From JALJPB01 sp963933115 (GTDB taxonomy: Bacteria; Pseudomonadota; Gammaproteobacteria; Enterobacterales; Alteromonadaceae): 41,566 nucleotides of DNA. Position numbers and translations under genes: made by a program. The DNA is taken from NCBI GenBank assembly GCA_963933115.1, contig CAWVSL010000024.1:1-41566 (forward strand), written 5' to 3'. Positions 17,686-27,213 of this stretch are shown here, piece after piece. The first letter of the stretch is position 1, and every line of letters starts with the position of its first letter. Below the pieces are notes generated by a model. That model saw only the letters and a list, made by a program, of their open reading frames with translations. It did not search any database and had not been told where the DNA came from.

Positions 17686-17712
17686 AAAAAACCGACATAA
17701 AGTCGGCTTTTA
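17686..17712 (-). terminator. Rho-independent terminator of rpsT
   Basis: Reading the minus strand, AAAAGCCGAC pairs with GTCGGTTTTT (one G-T wobble) around TTTAT, and the right arm runs into seven T. It lies about 50 bases after the rpsT stop. Confidence 0.85.
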
Positions 17713-17761
17713 CATTTTAATGCTGTGTTAAACACACATTAAATTTAATTCGTTATAAAAA

Positions 17762-18022
17762 CTAAAGCGCTTTAATTGAAGCGTTTAAACGACTCTTACT
17801 ACGAGCAGCTTTGTTTTTATGAATAAGACCTTTAGATGCATAACGATCAAGGATCGGTGTAGCAGCCGCTAGTTCTTTAGTTGCAATTTCTTTGTCACCG
17901 GCTTCAATAGCTACGATTACTTTTTTTGTTAAAGTGCGCATCATTGAACGACGACTTGCATTATGTTGACGACGCTTCTCAGATTGTACTGCGCGTTTCT
18001 TAGCTTGCTTTGAGTTAGCCAA
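17762..18022 (-). CDS. rpsT: 30S ribosomal protein S20
   Basis: Binds 16S rRNA early in 30S assembly. The 86-residue, very basic protein starts with MANSKQAKKRA and contains the SRMRTLTKK-like segment (SMMRTLTKKV) and the C-terminal IHKNKAARSKSRL of S20. The start codon is TTG with AGGAG six bases upstream. S20 of E. coli also uses TTG, a feature tied to its translational autoregulation, so the same control is plausible here. It has its own promoter and terminator and is divergent from murJ. Confidence 0.97.
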   Translation of the reverse strand: MANSKQAKKRAVQSEKRRQHNASRRSMMRTLTKKVIVAIEAGDKEIATKELAAATPILDRYASKGLIHKNKAARSKSRLNASIKAL

Positions 18023-18071
18023 GGTGAACTCCTAAAATGTGAATAAATATAGCCTAAATTTAAGGCGATGA

Positions 18072-18100
18072 AATATGCCTGTTTTTGAAATCATTGTCAA
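18072..18100 (-). promoter_or_regulatory. Sigma-70 promoter of rpsT
   Basis: On the minus strand a perfect TTGACA (18100-18095) is followed after 17 bases by CATATT (18077-18072; 4 of 6 consensus). It lies about 50 bases upstream of the rpsT TTG start, leaving a short leader with AGGAG. Confidence 0.7.
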
Positions 18101-18318
18101 ACATTTTTACCATGTTTTAATCTAAATATGGATAAAAATCTAAAAAGTTCAAAAGCAGAACAAAACTAAAGTTAAATTAATGTTTTAATTCTGAAGGCAT
18201 TATAAATGAATTCACTTGTTTAATCACTTGTTTATAACGATAAAAACAATACATAATACTCAATAATTATTTATTTTGTGTATGCCCTTGTTTTGACGGT
18301 AACTTAAAGGAATTTTTC

Positions 18319-19896
18319 TTGAGTAAAAAATTAATTAAATCGAGTGTAATTGTCAGTTTCATGACCTTGGTTTCTCGTGTTTTAGGCCTAGTAAGGGATG
18401 TTGTCATTGCTAATGTCATGGGAACAGGGGCTTCTGCTGACGTATTTTTATTTGCAAATAAGATTCCTAACTTTTTACGTCGATTGTTTGCCGAAGGAGC
18501 ATTTGCTCAAGCTTTTGTTCCGGTGTTAAGTGAATTTAAGGCGTTTGATGAAAAAGAGGGTACCGATAAGACTCGACAATTAATCGCTCAAGTATCGGGT
18601 ACTTTAGGTGTTATTGTCACCTTAGTCACTTTGTTTGGTGTTATTGCTTCACCAGTGATTGTAATGATTTTTGGTCCCGGTTGGTTTTATGATTGGCTAA
18701 ATGATGGACCAAGCGCTGAAAAATTTGATTTAGCGGCAACATTATTAAAAATAACTTTTCCTTATTTGTGGTTTGTCAGTTTTACAGCACTCTCAGGCGC
18801 CATATTAAATACAATGGGACGATTTGCTGTTGCGGCTTTTTCTCCAGTATTATTAAATGTTTGTATTATTTGTGCAGCAATATATTTGTCTCCACAGCTT
18901 TCAAATCCTGCTTATGCACTTGCTTGGGGGGTCTTTTTAGGTGGATTAATACAACTTTTATTTCAAATACCTTTTTTGATTCGAGCAGGTCTTTTTGTCA
19001 AACCTAAATGGGCATGGCACTCTGAGGGGATTATAAAAATTCGACGATTAATTATTCCGGCATTGTTTGGCGTTTCAGTCACGCAAATTAACTTACTCCT
19101 TGATACAGTTATTGCCAGTGTGTTAATTACAGGATCAATCAGTTGGCTGTATTACGCTGATCGTTTATTAGAATTCCCGCTGGGTCTTTTTGGTATTGGT
19201 ATCGCCACTGTAATCTTGCCAAGTTTGGCAGGTTTGCATGCACGTAAAAACAATAACGAATTTGGTGACACTATAGACTGGGCAATTAAAGTGATATCTT
19301 TACTTGGTTGGCCTGCTCTGGCTGGATTAATGGTATTAGCACAGCCCATTATTATGGTGTTATTTATGCGGGGTGAGTTTAGTCAACATGACGTTATGCA
19401 AGTATCGTTTGCTTTATTTGCTTATTTGTCAGGTTTAATCAGCTTTATGTTCATCAAAGTCTTAGCCCCCGGTTATTATGCAAGACAGGATACTCGAACA
19501 CCGGTTAAAATAGGTATTAAAGCAATGATCGCTAATATGATTTTTAATTTAATGTTAGCGCCATTTTTTGGCTATGTTGGTTTAGCTTTAGCAACTACTT
19601 TGTCGGCAACACTCAATGCCTTTTTATTATATCGTGGCTTGAAGCACCAAGGTGTTTATCAATTATCAACTAAAACAATTATGTTTATTTTACGTTTAAT
19701 AGTATCGTCTTTGCTAATGGCTGTTGTGGTTTATAATTTATCGCCAAGCTTTGATATTTGGCTAACCTTGACATTATCAGATCAAATTAAGCAATTATTT
19801 ATTTGTATTTCGCTTGGTGCATTGAGTTATTTTATTGCGATTATCCTTCTGGGGATCAGATTAAATGACTTTAAGGTACAAAAAAGCACTAGCTAA
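18319..19896 (+). CDS. murJ: Lipid II flippase MurJ
   Basis: Flips the peptidoglycan precursor lipid II across the inner membrane. The 525-residue protein has about 14 hydrophobic segments and the characteristic start MSKKLIKSSVIVSFMTLVSRVLGLVRD, as in other MurJ/MviN proteins. The conserved RRLFAEGAFAQAFVPVL follows near residue 55. The start codon is TTG at 18319, with AAAGGA seven bases upstream; no ATG precedes the conserved start. It lies between rpsT (divergent) and ribF, the common arrangement in gammaproteobacteria. Likely cotranscribed or followed by ribF after 160 bases. Confidence 0.95.
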   Translation: MSKKLIKSSVIVSFMTLVSRVLGLVRDVVIANVMGTGASADVFLFANKIPNFLRRLFAEGAFAQAFVPVLSEFKAFDEKEGTDKTRQLIAQVSGTLGVIVTLVTLFGVIASPVIVMIFGPGWFYDWLNDGPSAEKFDLAATLLKITFPYLWFVSFTALSGAILNTMGRFAVAAFSPVLLNVCIICAAIYLSPQLSNPAYALAWGVFLGGLIQLLFQIPFLIRAGLFVKPKWAWHSEGIIKIRRLIIPALFGVSVTQINLLLDTVIASVLITGSISWLYYADRLLEFPLGLFGIGIATVILPSLAGLHARKNNNEFGDTIDWAIKVISLLGWPALAGLMVLAQPIIMVLFMRGEFSQHDVMQVSFALFAYLSGLISFMFIKVLAPGYYARQDTRTPVKIGIKAMIANMIFNLMLAPFFGYVGLALATTLSATLNAFLLYRGLKHQGVYQLSTKTIMFILRLIVSSLLMAVVVYNLSPSFDIWLTLTLSDQIKQLFICISLGALSYFIAIILLGIRLNDFKVQKSTS

Positions 19897-20056
19897 TGCT
19901 ATTTGGGTGCTGATTCTTAGAGCAGAGTAATATATAATTCTTCGGATTTATTTCTTCTTTTTATTACATATTTGTAAATTAACCTGCAAATATATTTTTA
20001 TAAAGATTTTCCAGCGATTTATAGGGCTTAATAATTTATTAAGTTATTTGGATTAA

Positions 20057-21007
20057 ATGCAGTTAGTGCGCGGTATACATAATATTAGCTTAAGTGATGA
20101 CTTAGGTAAAAAGTCTTTTGAAAAAGGCTGTGCATTAACGATTGGTAATTTTGATGGTGTTCATTTAGGTCATCACCGCGTTATTGCTGCACTTGTTGAA
20201 CAAGCCAAAGAGATAGGCTGTGAAGCGGTAGTTATGGTGTTTGAACCACAACCGCAAGAGCTTTTTTCTCCTAATACAGCTCCTGCAAGGCTTTGTCGAT
20301 TAAGAGACAAGTACACGTTATTAAAAAAATTAGGCGTTGATCGTCTACTATGTGTTAATTTCAACCAAAAATTTGCCAGTCAATCAGCTACAGAATTTAT
20401 TGAAAAACTGCTTGTAAAACGTTTAGCGGTTAAGCATTTGATTATTGGAGATGATTTTCATTTTGGAAAAAACCGCCAAGGTAATTTTGATATGCTTTGT
20501 CAGGCAGGTAAAAAATTTGGTTTTTCAGTCACAGACACCGCAAGTTTTAAACTATCTAATTGCCGAATAAGTAGTACCGAAATAAGGCTGGCGTTAGAGC
20601 AAAACAGATTAGCTGACGCTGAAAAGATGTTAGGACGTCCATATTCTATTATTGGCCGAGTATTTCATGGTGATAAACGAGGTCGAGAGATTGGTTTTCC
20701 TACAGCTAATGTGTCTTTAAAAAGAAAAGTATCTCCCATCACCGGCGTTTACGCCGTTCAAATAAAAACGATTGATGGTAGTTACTATGGTGTAGCCAAT
20801 ATTGGCAGCCGTCCAACAGTTTCAGGTACAATAGCTCAATTAGAAGTGCATATTTTTGATTTTAGCAAAAATTTGTATGGTCAACATATTGAAGTGATTA
20901 TATTGAAAAAACTAAGAAGTGAAGTTAAGTTTGAGTCGATCGATGCGCTAACGAAACAAATTGATGCAGACACTAAACAGGCGCGTATTTTCTTCAATAA
21001 TAATTAA
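20057..21007 (+). CDS. ribF: Bifunctional riboflavin kinase / FAD synthetase
   Basis: Converts riboflavin to FMN and then FAD. The N-terminal half (about 1-185) is the adenylyltransferase domain, with LTIGNFDGVHLGHH near residue 27 and the IGDDFHFGKNRQG loop. The C-terminal half (about 186-305) is the kinase domain, with GRVFHGDKRGREIGFPTANV. Length 316 aa is normal. The gene's end and stop codon lie inside a 14-base tandem repeat. It heads the ribF-ileS-lspA-fkpB-ispH group found in many Proteobacteria. Confidence 0.96.
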   Translation: MQLVRGIHNISLSDDLGKKSFEKGCALTIGNFDGVHLGHHRVIAALVEQAKEIGCEAVVMVFEPQPQELFSPNTAPARLCRLRDKYTLLKKLGVDRLLCVNFNQKFASQSATEFIEKLLVKRLAVKHLIIGDDFHFGKNRQGNFDMLCQAGKKFGFSVTDTASFKLSNCRISSTEIRLALEQNRLADAEKMLGRPYSIIGRVFHGDKRGREIGFPTANVSLKRKVSPITGVYAVQIKTIDGSYYGVANIGSRPTVSGTIAQLEVHIFDFSKNLYGQHIEVIILKKLRSEVKFESIDALTKQIDADTKQARIFFNNN

Positions 21008-21031
21008 TCAATAATAATTAATCAATAATAA
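20995..21031 (+). repeat. 14-base tandem repeat across the ribF stop codon
   Basis: CAATAATAATTAAT occurs twice head-to-tail (20995-21008, 21009-21022), followed by a partial third copy. The first copy encodes the last ribF residues and the TAA stop. A copy change would leave the protein almost unaffected, because the stop is in the first copy. Confidence 0.85.
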
Positions 21032-21106
21032 ATGTCTCATCAGAGCGATTGATAAATACACATAACAGTAAATTAACACGTTAAACGACAACGGATAATG
21101 ATTTAA

Positions 21107-23947
21107 ATGAGTGATTATAAATATACCTTAAATTTGCCAGATACTAGTTTTCCAATGAAAGGAAACATGGCAAATCGTGAACCACAAATGCTAAAAGATT
21201 GGGCGAGTAAAGATCTTTATGGTCAAATTCGAACAGCAAAAAAAGGAAAGAAATCATTTATTTTACATGATGGACCTCCTTACGCGAATGGAGATATTCA
21301 CTTAGGACATTCAGTTAATAAAATTCTTAAAGATATTATTGTTAAATCAAAAACTTTATCAGACTTTAATGCACCCTATGTTCCTGGTTGGGATTGTCAC
21401 GGCCTACCCATTGAGTTAATGGTTGAGAAAAAAATAGGTAAACCAGGACAAAAAGTTTCTGCAAGTGTATTTCGTGAAAAGTGTCGTGAATATGCAGCCA
21501 AGCAAGTTAATGGTCAACGTGAAGACTTTAAACGTTTAGGTATTTTTGCTGATTGGGAAAAACCCTATTTGACGATGGACTTTGGTACTGAAGCTAATAT
21601 TATCCGTGCGTTAGGAAAAATTGCTAAGAATGGTCATTTACACCAAGGTTTCAAACCTGTCCATTGGTGTACTGATTGTGGTTCATCTTTAGCAGAAGCT
21701 GAAGTTGAATATCAAGATAAACAATCACCGGCAATAGACGTTAAATTTAAAGTTATTGACCCATTAGTCGTTAATAGATTTAATCATCCTGAAAATCATC
21801 AAGGTGAAGGTGAAATTTCAGTTGTCATTTGGACAACAACCCCTTGGACATTGCCGGCTAATCGTGCAGTATCTCTTAACGCTGACGTTGAATATACCTT
21901 AGTACAATGTGAGACTGAACAGGGTAAAGAGCGTTTAATACTTGCCTCTGATCTTGTGACTTCTTGTATGGACAGATACGGTATTGATACATATCATACG
22001 TTAGGTTTCTGCAAAGGTAGTGAATTAGACCTAGTAGAAATGAAACATCCTTTCTATGATTTCTCTGTGCCGATTATTTTAGGTGAACATGTTACTACCG
22101 ACTCAGGTACGGGTTGTGTACATACTGCACCAGGTCACGGTGTAGAAGATTTTGAAGTGGGTAAAGCTTATAACCTAGAAGTTGCTAATCCTGTTGGTGC
22201 TAATGGTGTTTACTTAGAAGATACGCCTTTATTTGCAGGTCAACATGTATTTAAAGCAAATGCTAATGTTGTCGAAACATTAAGAGAACACAGTGCTTTA
22301 TTACATCACCATGCCATAGAACATTCTTACCCACATTGTTGGCGCCATAAAACACCGCTGATTTTCCGTGCTACACCTCAATGGTTTATCAGCATGGACA
22401 ATAAAGGGTTACGTCAAAATTCATTAAAAGAAATTGAAAAAACCCAATGGATACCTGATTGGGGCCAACGTCGCATAGAATCAATGGTTGAAGGTCGCCC
22501 AGACTGGTGTATATCACGCCAACGTACTTGGGGTGTTCCTATGGCTTTATTTATTCATCAAGATACTGGTGCATTGCATCCACGTAGCCTTGAATTAATT
22601 GAAGAAGTGGCAAAACGTGTTGAACAATCTGGTATTCAAGCTTGGTTTGATATGGATGCTGCTGAACTCATTGGTGATGACGCTCAAGAATACATTAAAG
22701 TACCTGATACTTTAGATGTTTGGTTTGACTCTGGTACTACACACTTTTCTGTTGTTGATGCCCGTGAAGAATTTGATGGTATTGCTGATTTATATCTCGA
22801 AGGCTCAGATCAGCATCGTGGTTGGTTTATGTCGTCAATGATTTCATCTGTAGCGATGAATGGTAAAGCCCCCTATAAAGAAGTGCTAACGCATGGTTTT
22901 ACTGTCGACGTTAATGGTTATAAGATGTCTAAATCTTTAGGTAATGTTATTACACCTTCACAAATCACCAGTAAAATGGGTGCTGATGTCTTACGTTTAT
23001 GGGTGGCATCAGTAAATTATACTCAAGAAATAACAGTCTCAGACGAGATATTTAAACGCCAAGCCGATGCTTATCGCCGAATTCGTAATACGTCTCGTTT
23101 TTTATTAGCTAACTTAAATGGTTTTGAACCATCACAACATACTATTGCGTTTGGTGATATGGTCGCATTAGATCGTTGGGTCGTTGGTCGAGCAGCACAA
23201 TTACAAGAAGAGATTGAAACTGCTTATAATGAGTATGAGTTTCATGTGGTAGTTCACAAAATGATGAACTTCTGTACTACAGAGCTAGGTAGTTTTTATC
23301 TAGATATTATTAAAGATAGGCAATACACAGCTAAAAGTGACAGCGTTGCTCGCCGATCATGTCAAACAGCTATTTATTTAATAGCTGAAGCAATGACTCG
23401 TTGGATGGCGCCTATTTTATCTTTTACCGCACAAGAAATTTGGCAAGCTCTTCCTACTGCTGCAAATGGTGAAAAGCGAGAAGAGTTTGTTTTTACTGGT
23501 GTTTGGTTTGATGGTTTAGAGAAATTAGATGACAATACCAAGTTAAATAATGATTATTGGAATGAGTTGTTACTTGTTCGCGCTGAAGTTAATAGAGCTA
23601 TAGAGATTGCCCGTAAAGAAAAGGTTGTCGGTAAAGCTTTAGAAGCATCAGTAACGTTATTTGCAACACAAGACTTGGCTAATAACTTGATTTTATTGGG
23701 TGAAGAGTTACGGTTTGTATTAATTACCTCTGATGCATCAGTAGAAGTTGTAAATGATGCGCCTGCCGATACCACTGCTACTGATGTTGAAGGCTTATGG
23801 CTGAGAGTTGCACAATCAAATGGCATTAAATGTGAACGCTGTTGGCATTTTACTGATGATATTGGTCAAAATGATGAATACTTAGATCTATGTGGTCGAT
23901 GTATTACTAATATTGATGGTGACGGTGAAACACGTCAATTTGCCTAA
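21107..23947 (+). CDS. ileS: Isoleucyl-tRNA synthetase
   Basis: Charges tRNA-Ile. The 946-residue class I synthetase has the HIGH-type motif PPYANGDIHLGH (HLGH at 65-68), a CP1 editing domain with WTTTPWTLPANRA, and the KMSKS motif at 606-610. It ends in a zinc-binding domain with CERCWH and CGRC near the C-terminus. The short MNKP-less start MSDYKYTLNLPDTSFPM is typical of the proteobacterial form. It sits between ribF and lspA as usual. No anomalies. Confidence 0.98.
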   Translation: MSDYKYTLNLPDTSFPMKGNMANREPQMLKDWASKDLYGQIRTAKKGKKSFILHDGPPYANGDIHLGHSVNKILKDIIVKSKTLSDFNAPYVPGWDCHGLPIELMVEKKIGKPGQKVSASVFREKCREYAAKQVNGQREDFKRLGIFADWEKPYLTMDFGTEANIIRALGKIAKNGHLHQGFKPVHWCTDCGSSLAEAEVEYQDKQSPAIDVKFKVIDPLVVNRFNHPENHQGEGEISVVIWTTTPWTLPANRAVSLNADVEYTLVQCETEQGKERLILASDLVTSCMDRYGIDTYHTLGFCKGSELDLVEMKHPFYDFSVPIILGEHVTTDSGTGCVHTAPGHGVEDFEVGKAYNLEVANPVGANGVYLEDTPLFAGQHVFKANANVVETLREHSALLHHHAIEHSYPHCWRHKTPLIFRATPQWFISMDNKGLRQNSLKEIEKTQWIPDWGQRRIESMVEGRPDWCISRQRTWGVPMALFIHQDTGALHPRSLELIEEVAKRVEQSGIQAWFDMDAAELIGDDAQEYIKVPDTLDVWFDSGTTHFSVVDAREEFDGIADLYLEGSDQHRGWFMSSMISSVAMNGKAPYKEVLTHGFTVDVNGYKMSKSLGNVITPSQITSKMGADVLRLWVASVNYTQEITVSDEIFKRQADAYRRIRNTSRFLLANLNGFEPSQHTIAFGDMVALDRWVVGRAAQLQEEIETAYNEYEFHVVVHKMMNFCTTELGSFYLDIIKDRQYTAKSDSVARRSCQTAIYLIAEAMTRWMAPILSFTAQEIWQALPTAANGEKREEFVFTGVWFDGLEKLDDNTKLNNDYWNELLLVRAEVNRAIEIARKEKVVGKALEASVTLFATQDLANNLILLGEELRFVLITSDASVEVVNDAPADTTATDVEGLWLRVAQSNGIKCERCWHFTDDIGQNDEYLDLCGRCITNIDGDGETRQFA

Positions 23948-24042
23948 CTTAAAATTAAGCGCCTAATATAACAATGTTAAGCGCTTACGTCAGTTTACAG
24001 GATTGACACCGTATTTTATCAGTAACAGGATATTAATAATTA

Positions 24043-24543
24043 ATGAGTGCTTTTTTACCACTTAAAAATAGTGGCTTGAGTTGGTTATGGTTAACTTTGA
24101 TATGGTTAATTGCAGATCAAGTAACCAAACAGTTAGTCGTTAGTAACTTTGAGTTATTTCAATCTGTCAATGTGCTACCATTTTTCAACCTAACTTATGT
24201 ACAGAACCCAGGTGCTGCTTTTAGCTTTTTAGCCGATCAAGATGGTTGGCAGCGTTGGTTTTTTACTGTAATTGCTGCAGTCGCCAGTATTGTATTTGGT
24301 GTATGGCTAGCTAAAACACCTAAAAATCAAGTCCTATTGAATATTGCCGTTGCTTTAATGTTAAGTGGCGCATTAGGTAACTTAATTGACAGAGTACTGT
24401 TTGGTTATGTTATCGATTTTTTAGACTTTTACATTGGTAACAAACACTGGCCAGCTTTTAATGTCGCAGACTCTATGATATTTATTGGCGCGGCTTTGAT
24501 GATTATTGACTCTTTTAAAAATGATCAGTTAAAAAAGAACTGA
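24043..24543 (+). CDS. lspA: Lipoprotein signal peptidase (signal peptidase II)
   Basis: Inner-membrane aspartic protease that removes the signal peptide from prolipoproteins, relevant to the two lipoproteins predicted in this window. The 166-residue protein has four membrane helices and both catalytic Asp motifs: GNLIDR (Asp116) and NVADS (Asp143). The gap after ileS contains TAAGCGC/GCGCTTA, 7-base arms with an 18-base loop and no T-run, probably not a terminator. It is followed after 48 bases by fkpB. Confidence 0.96.
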   Translation: MSAFLPLKNSGLSWLWLTLIWLIADQVTKQLVVSNFELFQSVNVLPFFNLTYVQNPGAAFSFLADQDGWQRWFFTVIAAVASIVFGVWLAKTPKNQVLLNIAVALMLSGALGNLIDRVLFGYVIDFLDFYIGNKHWPAFNVADSMIFIGAALMIIDSFKNDQLKKN

Positions 24544-24591
24544 AGCTATCAGTGATCGAGTCAGGTAAAACAAAGAAAAAGTGAATAAATA

Positions 24592-25038
24592 ATGACAAAT
24601 ACAGTAGAAAAATCAATTGAAAATAACTCAGAAGTGATTGCGCATATTACCATGAAGCTCTCTGACGGTTCAGCTGCCGATAGTACCAAGGTAAATAATA
24701 AACCAGCCATAATTTTTATGGGTAATGCCAGTATCTCTCCTGCTTTTGAAAAGCAGATTCTGGGCTTAAAGGCTAGCGATTCTAAAGAGTTTACGCTTTG
24801 TGCAAAAGATGCATTTGGTGAGTCGAACCCAGATAATATTCATTATATGGATATTGATAAATTCAACGGTGACGTTCCTGCAAAAGTAGGTAATATTATT
24901 ACTTTCACACAACCAGGCAATGTCGAGCTTCCCGGTATGATTAGAGAAGTGTCAGGTACATCGGTCACTATAGATTTTAATCATCCTTTAGCAGGCCAAG
25001 AAATTACTTTTGTTATTGAGATTGTTGAAATAAAATAA
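24592..25038 (+). CDS. fkpB: FKBP-type peptidyl-prolyl isomerase (SlpA/FkpB)
   Basis: Small cytosolic prolyl isomerase/chaperone of the SlyD-like FKBP group, 148 aa. The sequence contains the FKBP core (ISPAFEKQILGLKASDSKEF), an insert-in-flap region, and the closing NHPLAGQEITFVIEIVEI typical of SlpA/FkpB. Its place between lspA and ispH is the conserved gammaproteobacterial order, which supports the name. The client proteins are not known from sequence. Confidence 0.93.
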   Translation: MTNTVEKSIENNSEVIAHITMKLSDGSAADSTKVNNKPAIIFMGNASISPAFEKQILGLKASDSKEFTLCAKDAFGESNPDNIHYMDIDKFNGDVPAKVGNIITFTQPGNVELPGMIREVSGTSVTIDFNHPLAGQEITFVIEIVEIK

Positions 25039-25069
25039 TTGTAGATTTAATGAACATAGAGAGACGTCA

Positions 25070-25999
25070 ATGGAAATTATATTAGCCAACCCCAGAGGTT
25101 TTTGTGCAGGTGTAGACCGTGCTATTAGTATTGTTAATAGTGCACTAGATTTGTTTGATTCACGAATATATGTTCGTCATGAGGTGGTACATAATAAATT
25201 TGTTGTTGATGGACTCAAAGAACGTGGCGCTATTTTTGTTGATGAACTCGATGAAATACCCGATGACAGTATCGTTATTTTTAGTGCGCATGGCGTGTCT
25301 AAAACGGTAAGAAATGAAGCGAAAAACCGAGGATTAAAGATTTTTGATGCAACGTGTCCATTAGTCACTAAAGTTCATATGGAAGTCTCTCGAGCTAGTC
25401 GAAAGAATGTTGAATGTATACTTATCGGTCACGTTGGTCATCCAGAAGTTGAAGGGACTATGGGGCAGTATGAAAGTAATGAAGGTGGCATTTATCTAGT
25501 AGAGTCGACAGAAGACGTTGCAAAACTCACAGTTAAGAATCCAGATAAACTTTATTTTTGTAGCCAAACAACCTTATCTGTTGATGACACTAGTGATGTT
25601 ATCGACGCGTTAAAATCAAAATTTTCGAAAATTGAAGGTCCACGCAAAGATGATATTTGTTATGCAACACAAAATCGTCAAGATGCGGTAAGGTCAATTT
25701 CAAGTGAAGTCGACTTACTATTAGTGGTTGGCGCAAAAAACAGCTCTAATTCTAACCGTTTGAGAGAAGTTGCTGAAAAATTAGGTACTACAGCCTACCT
25801 TATTGATACGGCTGATAATATTGATACAAACTGGCTAACCTCTGTAAAAAAAATAGGAGTAACTGCTGGTGCATCAGCACCTGCTATCTTGGTGGATCAA
25901 GTAATAGAGAGATTAAAAACCCTTGGTGGACATGATGTTACTGAGTTTCCTGGGCGTAAAGAGGACATTGTGTTTGCGGTACCTATAGAGCTGCGCTAG
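25070..25999 (+). CDS. ispH: 4-hydroxy-3-methylbut-2-enyl diphosphate reductase
   Basis: Iron-sulphur enzyme performing the last step of the MEP pathway, making the isopentenyl and dimethylallyl diphosphates that the fni-crtE-crtB branch in this window consumes. The 309-residue protein has the three cluster-binding cysteines Cys12 (RGFCAGVDRA), Cys96 (DATCPLV) and Cys197 (DDICYATQNRQ). It ends the ribF-ileS-lspA-fkpB-ispH group, 31 bases after fkpB. In relatives, minor pilin genes often follow; here only remnants do. Confidence 0.97.
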   Translation: MEIILANPRGFCAGVDRAISIVNSALDLFDSRIYVRHEVVHNKFVVDGLKERGAIFVDELDEIPDDSIVIFSAHGVSKTVRNEAKNRGLKIFDATCPLVTKVHMEVSRASRKNVECILIGHVGHPEVEGTMGQYESNEGGIYLVESTEDVAKLTVKNPDKLYFCSQTTLSVDDTSDVIDALKSKFSKIEGPRKDDICYATQNRQDAVRSISSEVDLLLVVGAKNSSNSNRLREVAEKLGTTAYLIDTADNIDTNWLTSVKKIGVTAGASAPAILVDQVIERLKTLGGHDVTEFPGRKEDIVFAVPIELR

Positions 26000-26364
26000 T
26001 CTTAAGATAGATAAGGATTTTTACACAACAGATAGGGATTTGTTAGTTTAAACCTTCTTTATTTACATTTTTTGATAACCACGACCGGTAGTAACTGTTC
26101 ACTTTAGTGTTATTTAGAATATTTTTTTGTAAGTTCAATATAAGTGAATCTAGCTACCTATTATATGGATATAGTAAGTGCGACATACTTTGGCGTTATT
26201 TATCACATACAGTCAATTAATAGGGTTATTTGCATCAGCAAATTTAGCCCTCCTGTTATTCTTGTTTGAAATCACCCGTTGCTTCCTCCTCGTTAAATCT
26301 TTATTTTTTAATTATTCCAATAGTCCATTTAGGTGCATATATTAAGCCTGAAACGTTATTTTAT
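26000..26364. other. Intergenic region between ispH and the pilV remnant
   Basis: 365 bases without a supported gene. At 26222-26250 an imperfect hairpin is visible (AGGGTTA with TAGCCCT, then TTTGC with GCAAA around ATCA, two unpaired T). It could end the ispH transcript, though the T-run after it is poor. Any former promoter of the pilin operon would lie here. Confidence 0.4.
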
Positions 26365-26875
26365 TTGAAGATAAACCATCAAAAAGGCATGAGTTTTATT
26401 GAGGTTCTTATCGCTTTGGTCATTTTTTTTCACTGGGATATTAGGTGCTATTGCTATGCAAGCAACCGCTAAGAAAGGTTCATTGGATGCACTTCAACGT
26501 TCTATTGCTTCTGCGCTAACTCAAGATATTTTAGAACGTATGCGCAGTAATGATGTTAACGAGCTTAACAACTATGCTAATACATATTAAGCAATTGCTC
26601 CTGCAGCCACAACTGCATGTTTTACATCGGATACATTATCTGATTCTCTAGCGCTTAGAGTTGAAGAAACGTTGCAGTGGTAGCATGGTTTGTCAGAATT
26701 AATTGATGGTGTAGGTTGTATTGCTGTGAATAATAATCAAGTAACAATCATTATTAGTTGGCAGGGAAGAGAAAGTGCTCAAGATGGCTCAATAAGTAAT
26801 GGCGAATATGCTGCTGGTTGTGTTATCGAAAATGATATGAGAAGGCAAGTACTTTTACACGCTTTTATTATATAG
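26365..26875 (+). pseudogene. pilV: Degenerate minor type IV prepilin, PilV-like
   Basis: Remnant of a type IV pilus minor pilin. Reading from a TTG at 26365 gives MKINHQKGMSFIEVLIALVI, a clear class III prepilin signal with Gly before the cleavage site and Glu5. The frame breaks in a run of eight T (26423-26430); removing one T restores FFTGILGAIAMQATAKK and the rest of the protein. That frame is then stopped by TAA at 26588 and TAG at 26681, yet homologous-looking sequence goes on (LSELIDGVGCIAV ... GCVIENDMRRQVLLHAF) to 26875, matching the usual PilV ending. Three independent lesions make this a pseudogene, not a sequencing slip. Position directly after ispH is the usual place of pilV operons. 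Confidence 0.82.
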
Positions 26876-26893
26876 GTTACTCAATATAATTTT

Positions 26894-27160
26894 ATGAAAA
26901 AAAATCAAAAAAGTTTTAGTTTGTTAGAGATAATCCTTTCATTATCAGTAGAATTACTACTCTTTGCTATCATTATTAATATCAATAAAACAGAACAACT
27001 GACCATTAATTCAACGAGTGCGAATCCTCTGAGTTTTTCGATAGAATCACCTTCCTTGATGATTATAGTCATATTGATTATTGAGTATAGTCAAAAAATA
27101 ATAAGCTACTTCGAATATAGGTCTGTCACCTTTAATTTTGATCAGCGTGTGCTGTTCTAA
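26894..27160 (+). pseudogene. Truncated minor prepilin remnant, PilW-like
   Basis: An 88-codon frame beginning MKKNQKSFSLLEIILSLSVELLLFAI, 18 bases after the pilV remnant, where pilW is expected. It has the hydrophobic prepilin N-terminus with Glu5, but the invariant Gly just before the cleavage site is Ser, so prepilin peptidase should not process it. After about 30 residues the sequence becomes low-complexity, and the frame ends far short of a PilW (about 300 aa or more). I regard it as a decayed stub; the PilW identity rests on position and on the N-terminus only. Confidence 0.6.
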
Positions 27161-27213
27161 AGTCACGTGGAAATTACAGAAAGTAACATTTTAAAATACT
27201 TAAAAAGAAAAGG

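Noticed and set aside
26423..26430. T8 frameshift as a simple sequencing error in an intact pilV
   Set aside because: Two further in-frame stops downstream and a damaged next gene argue for true decay.
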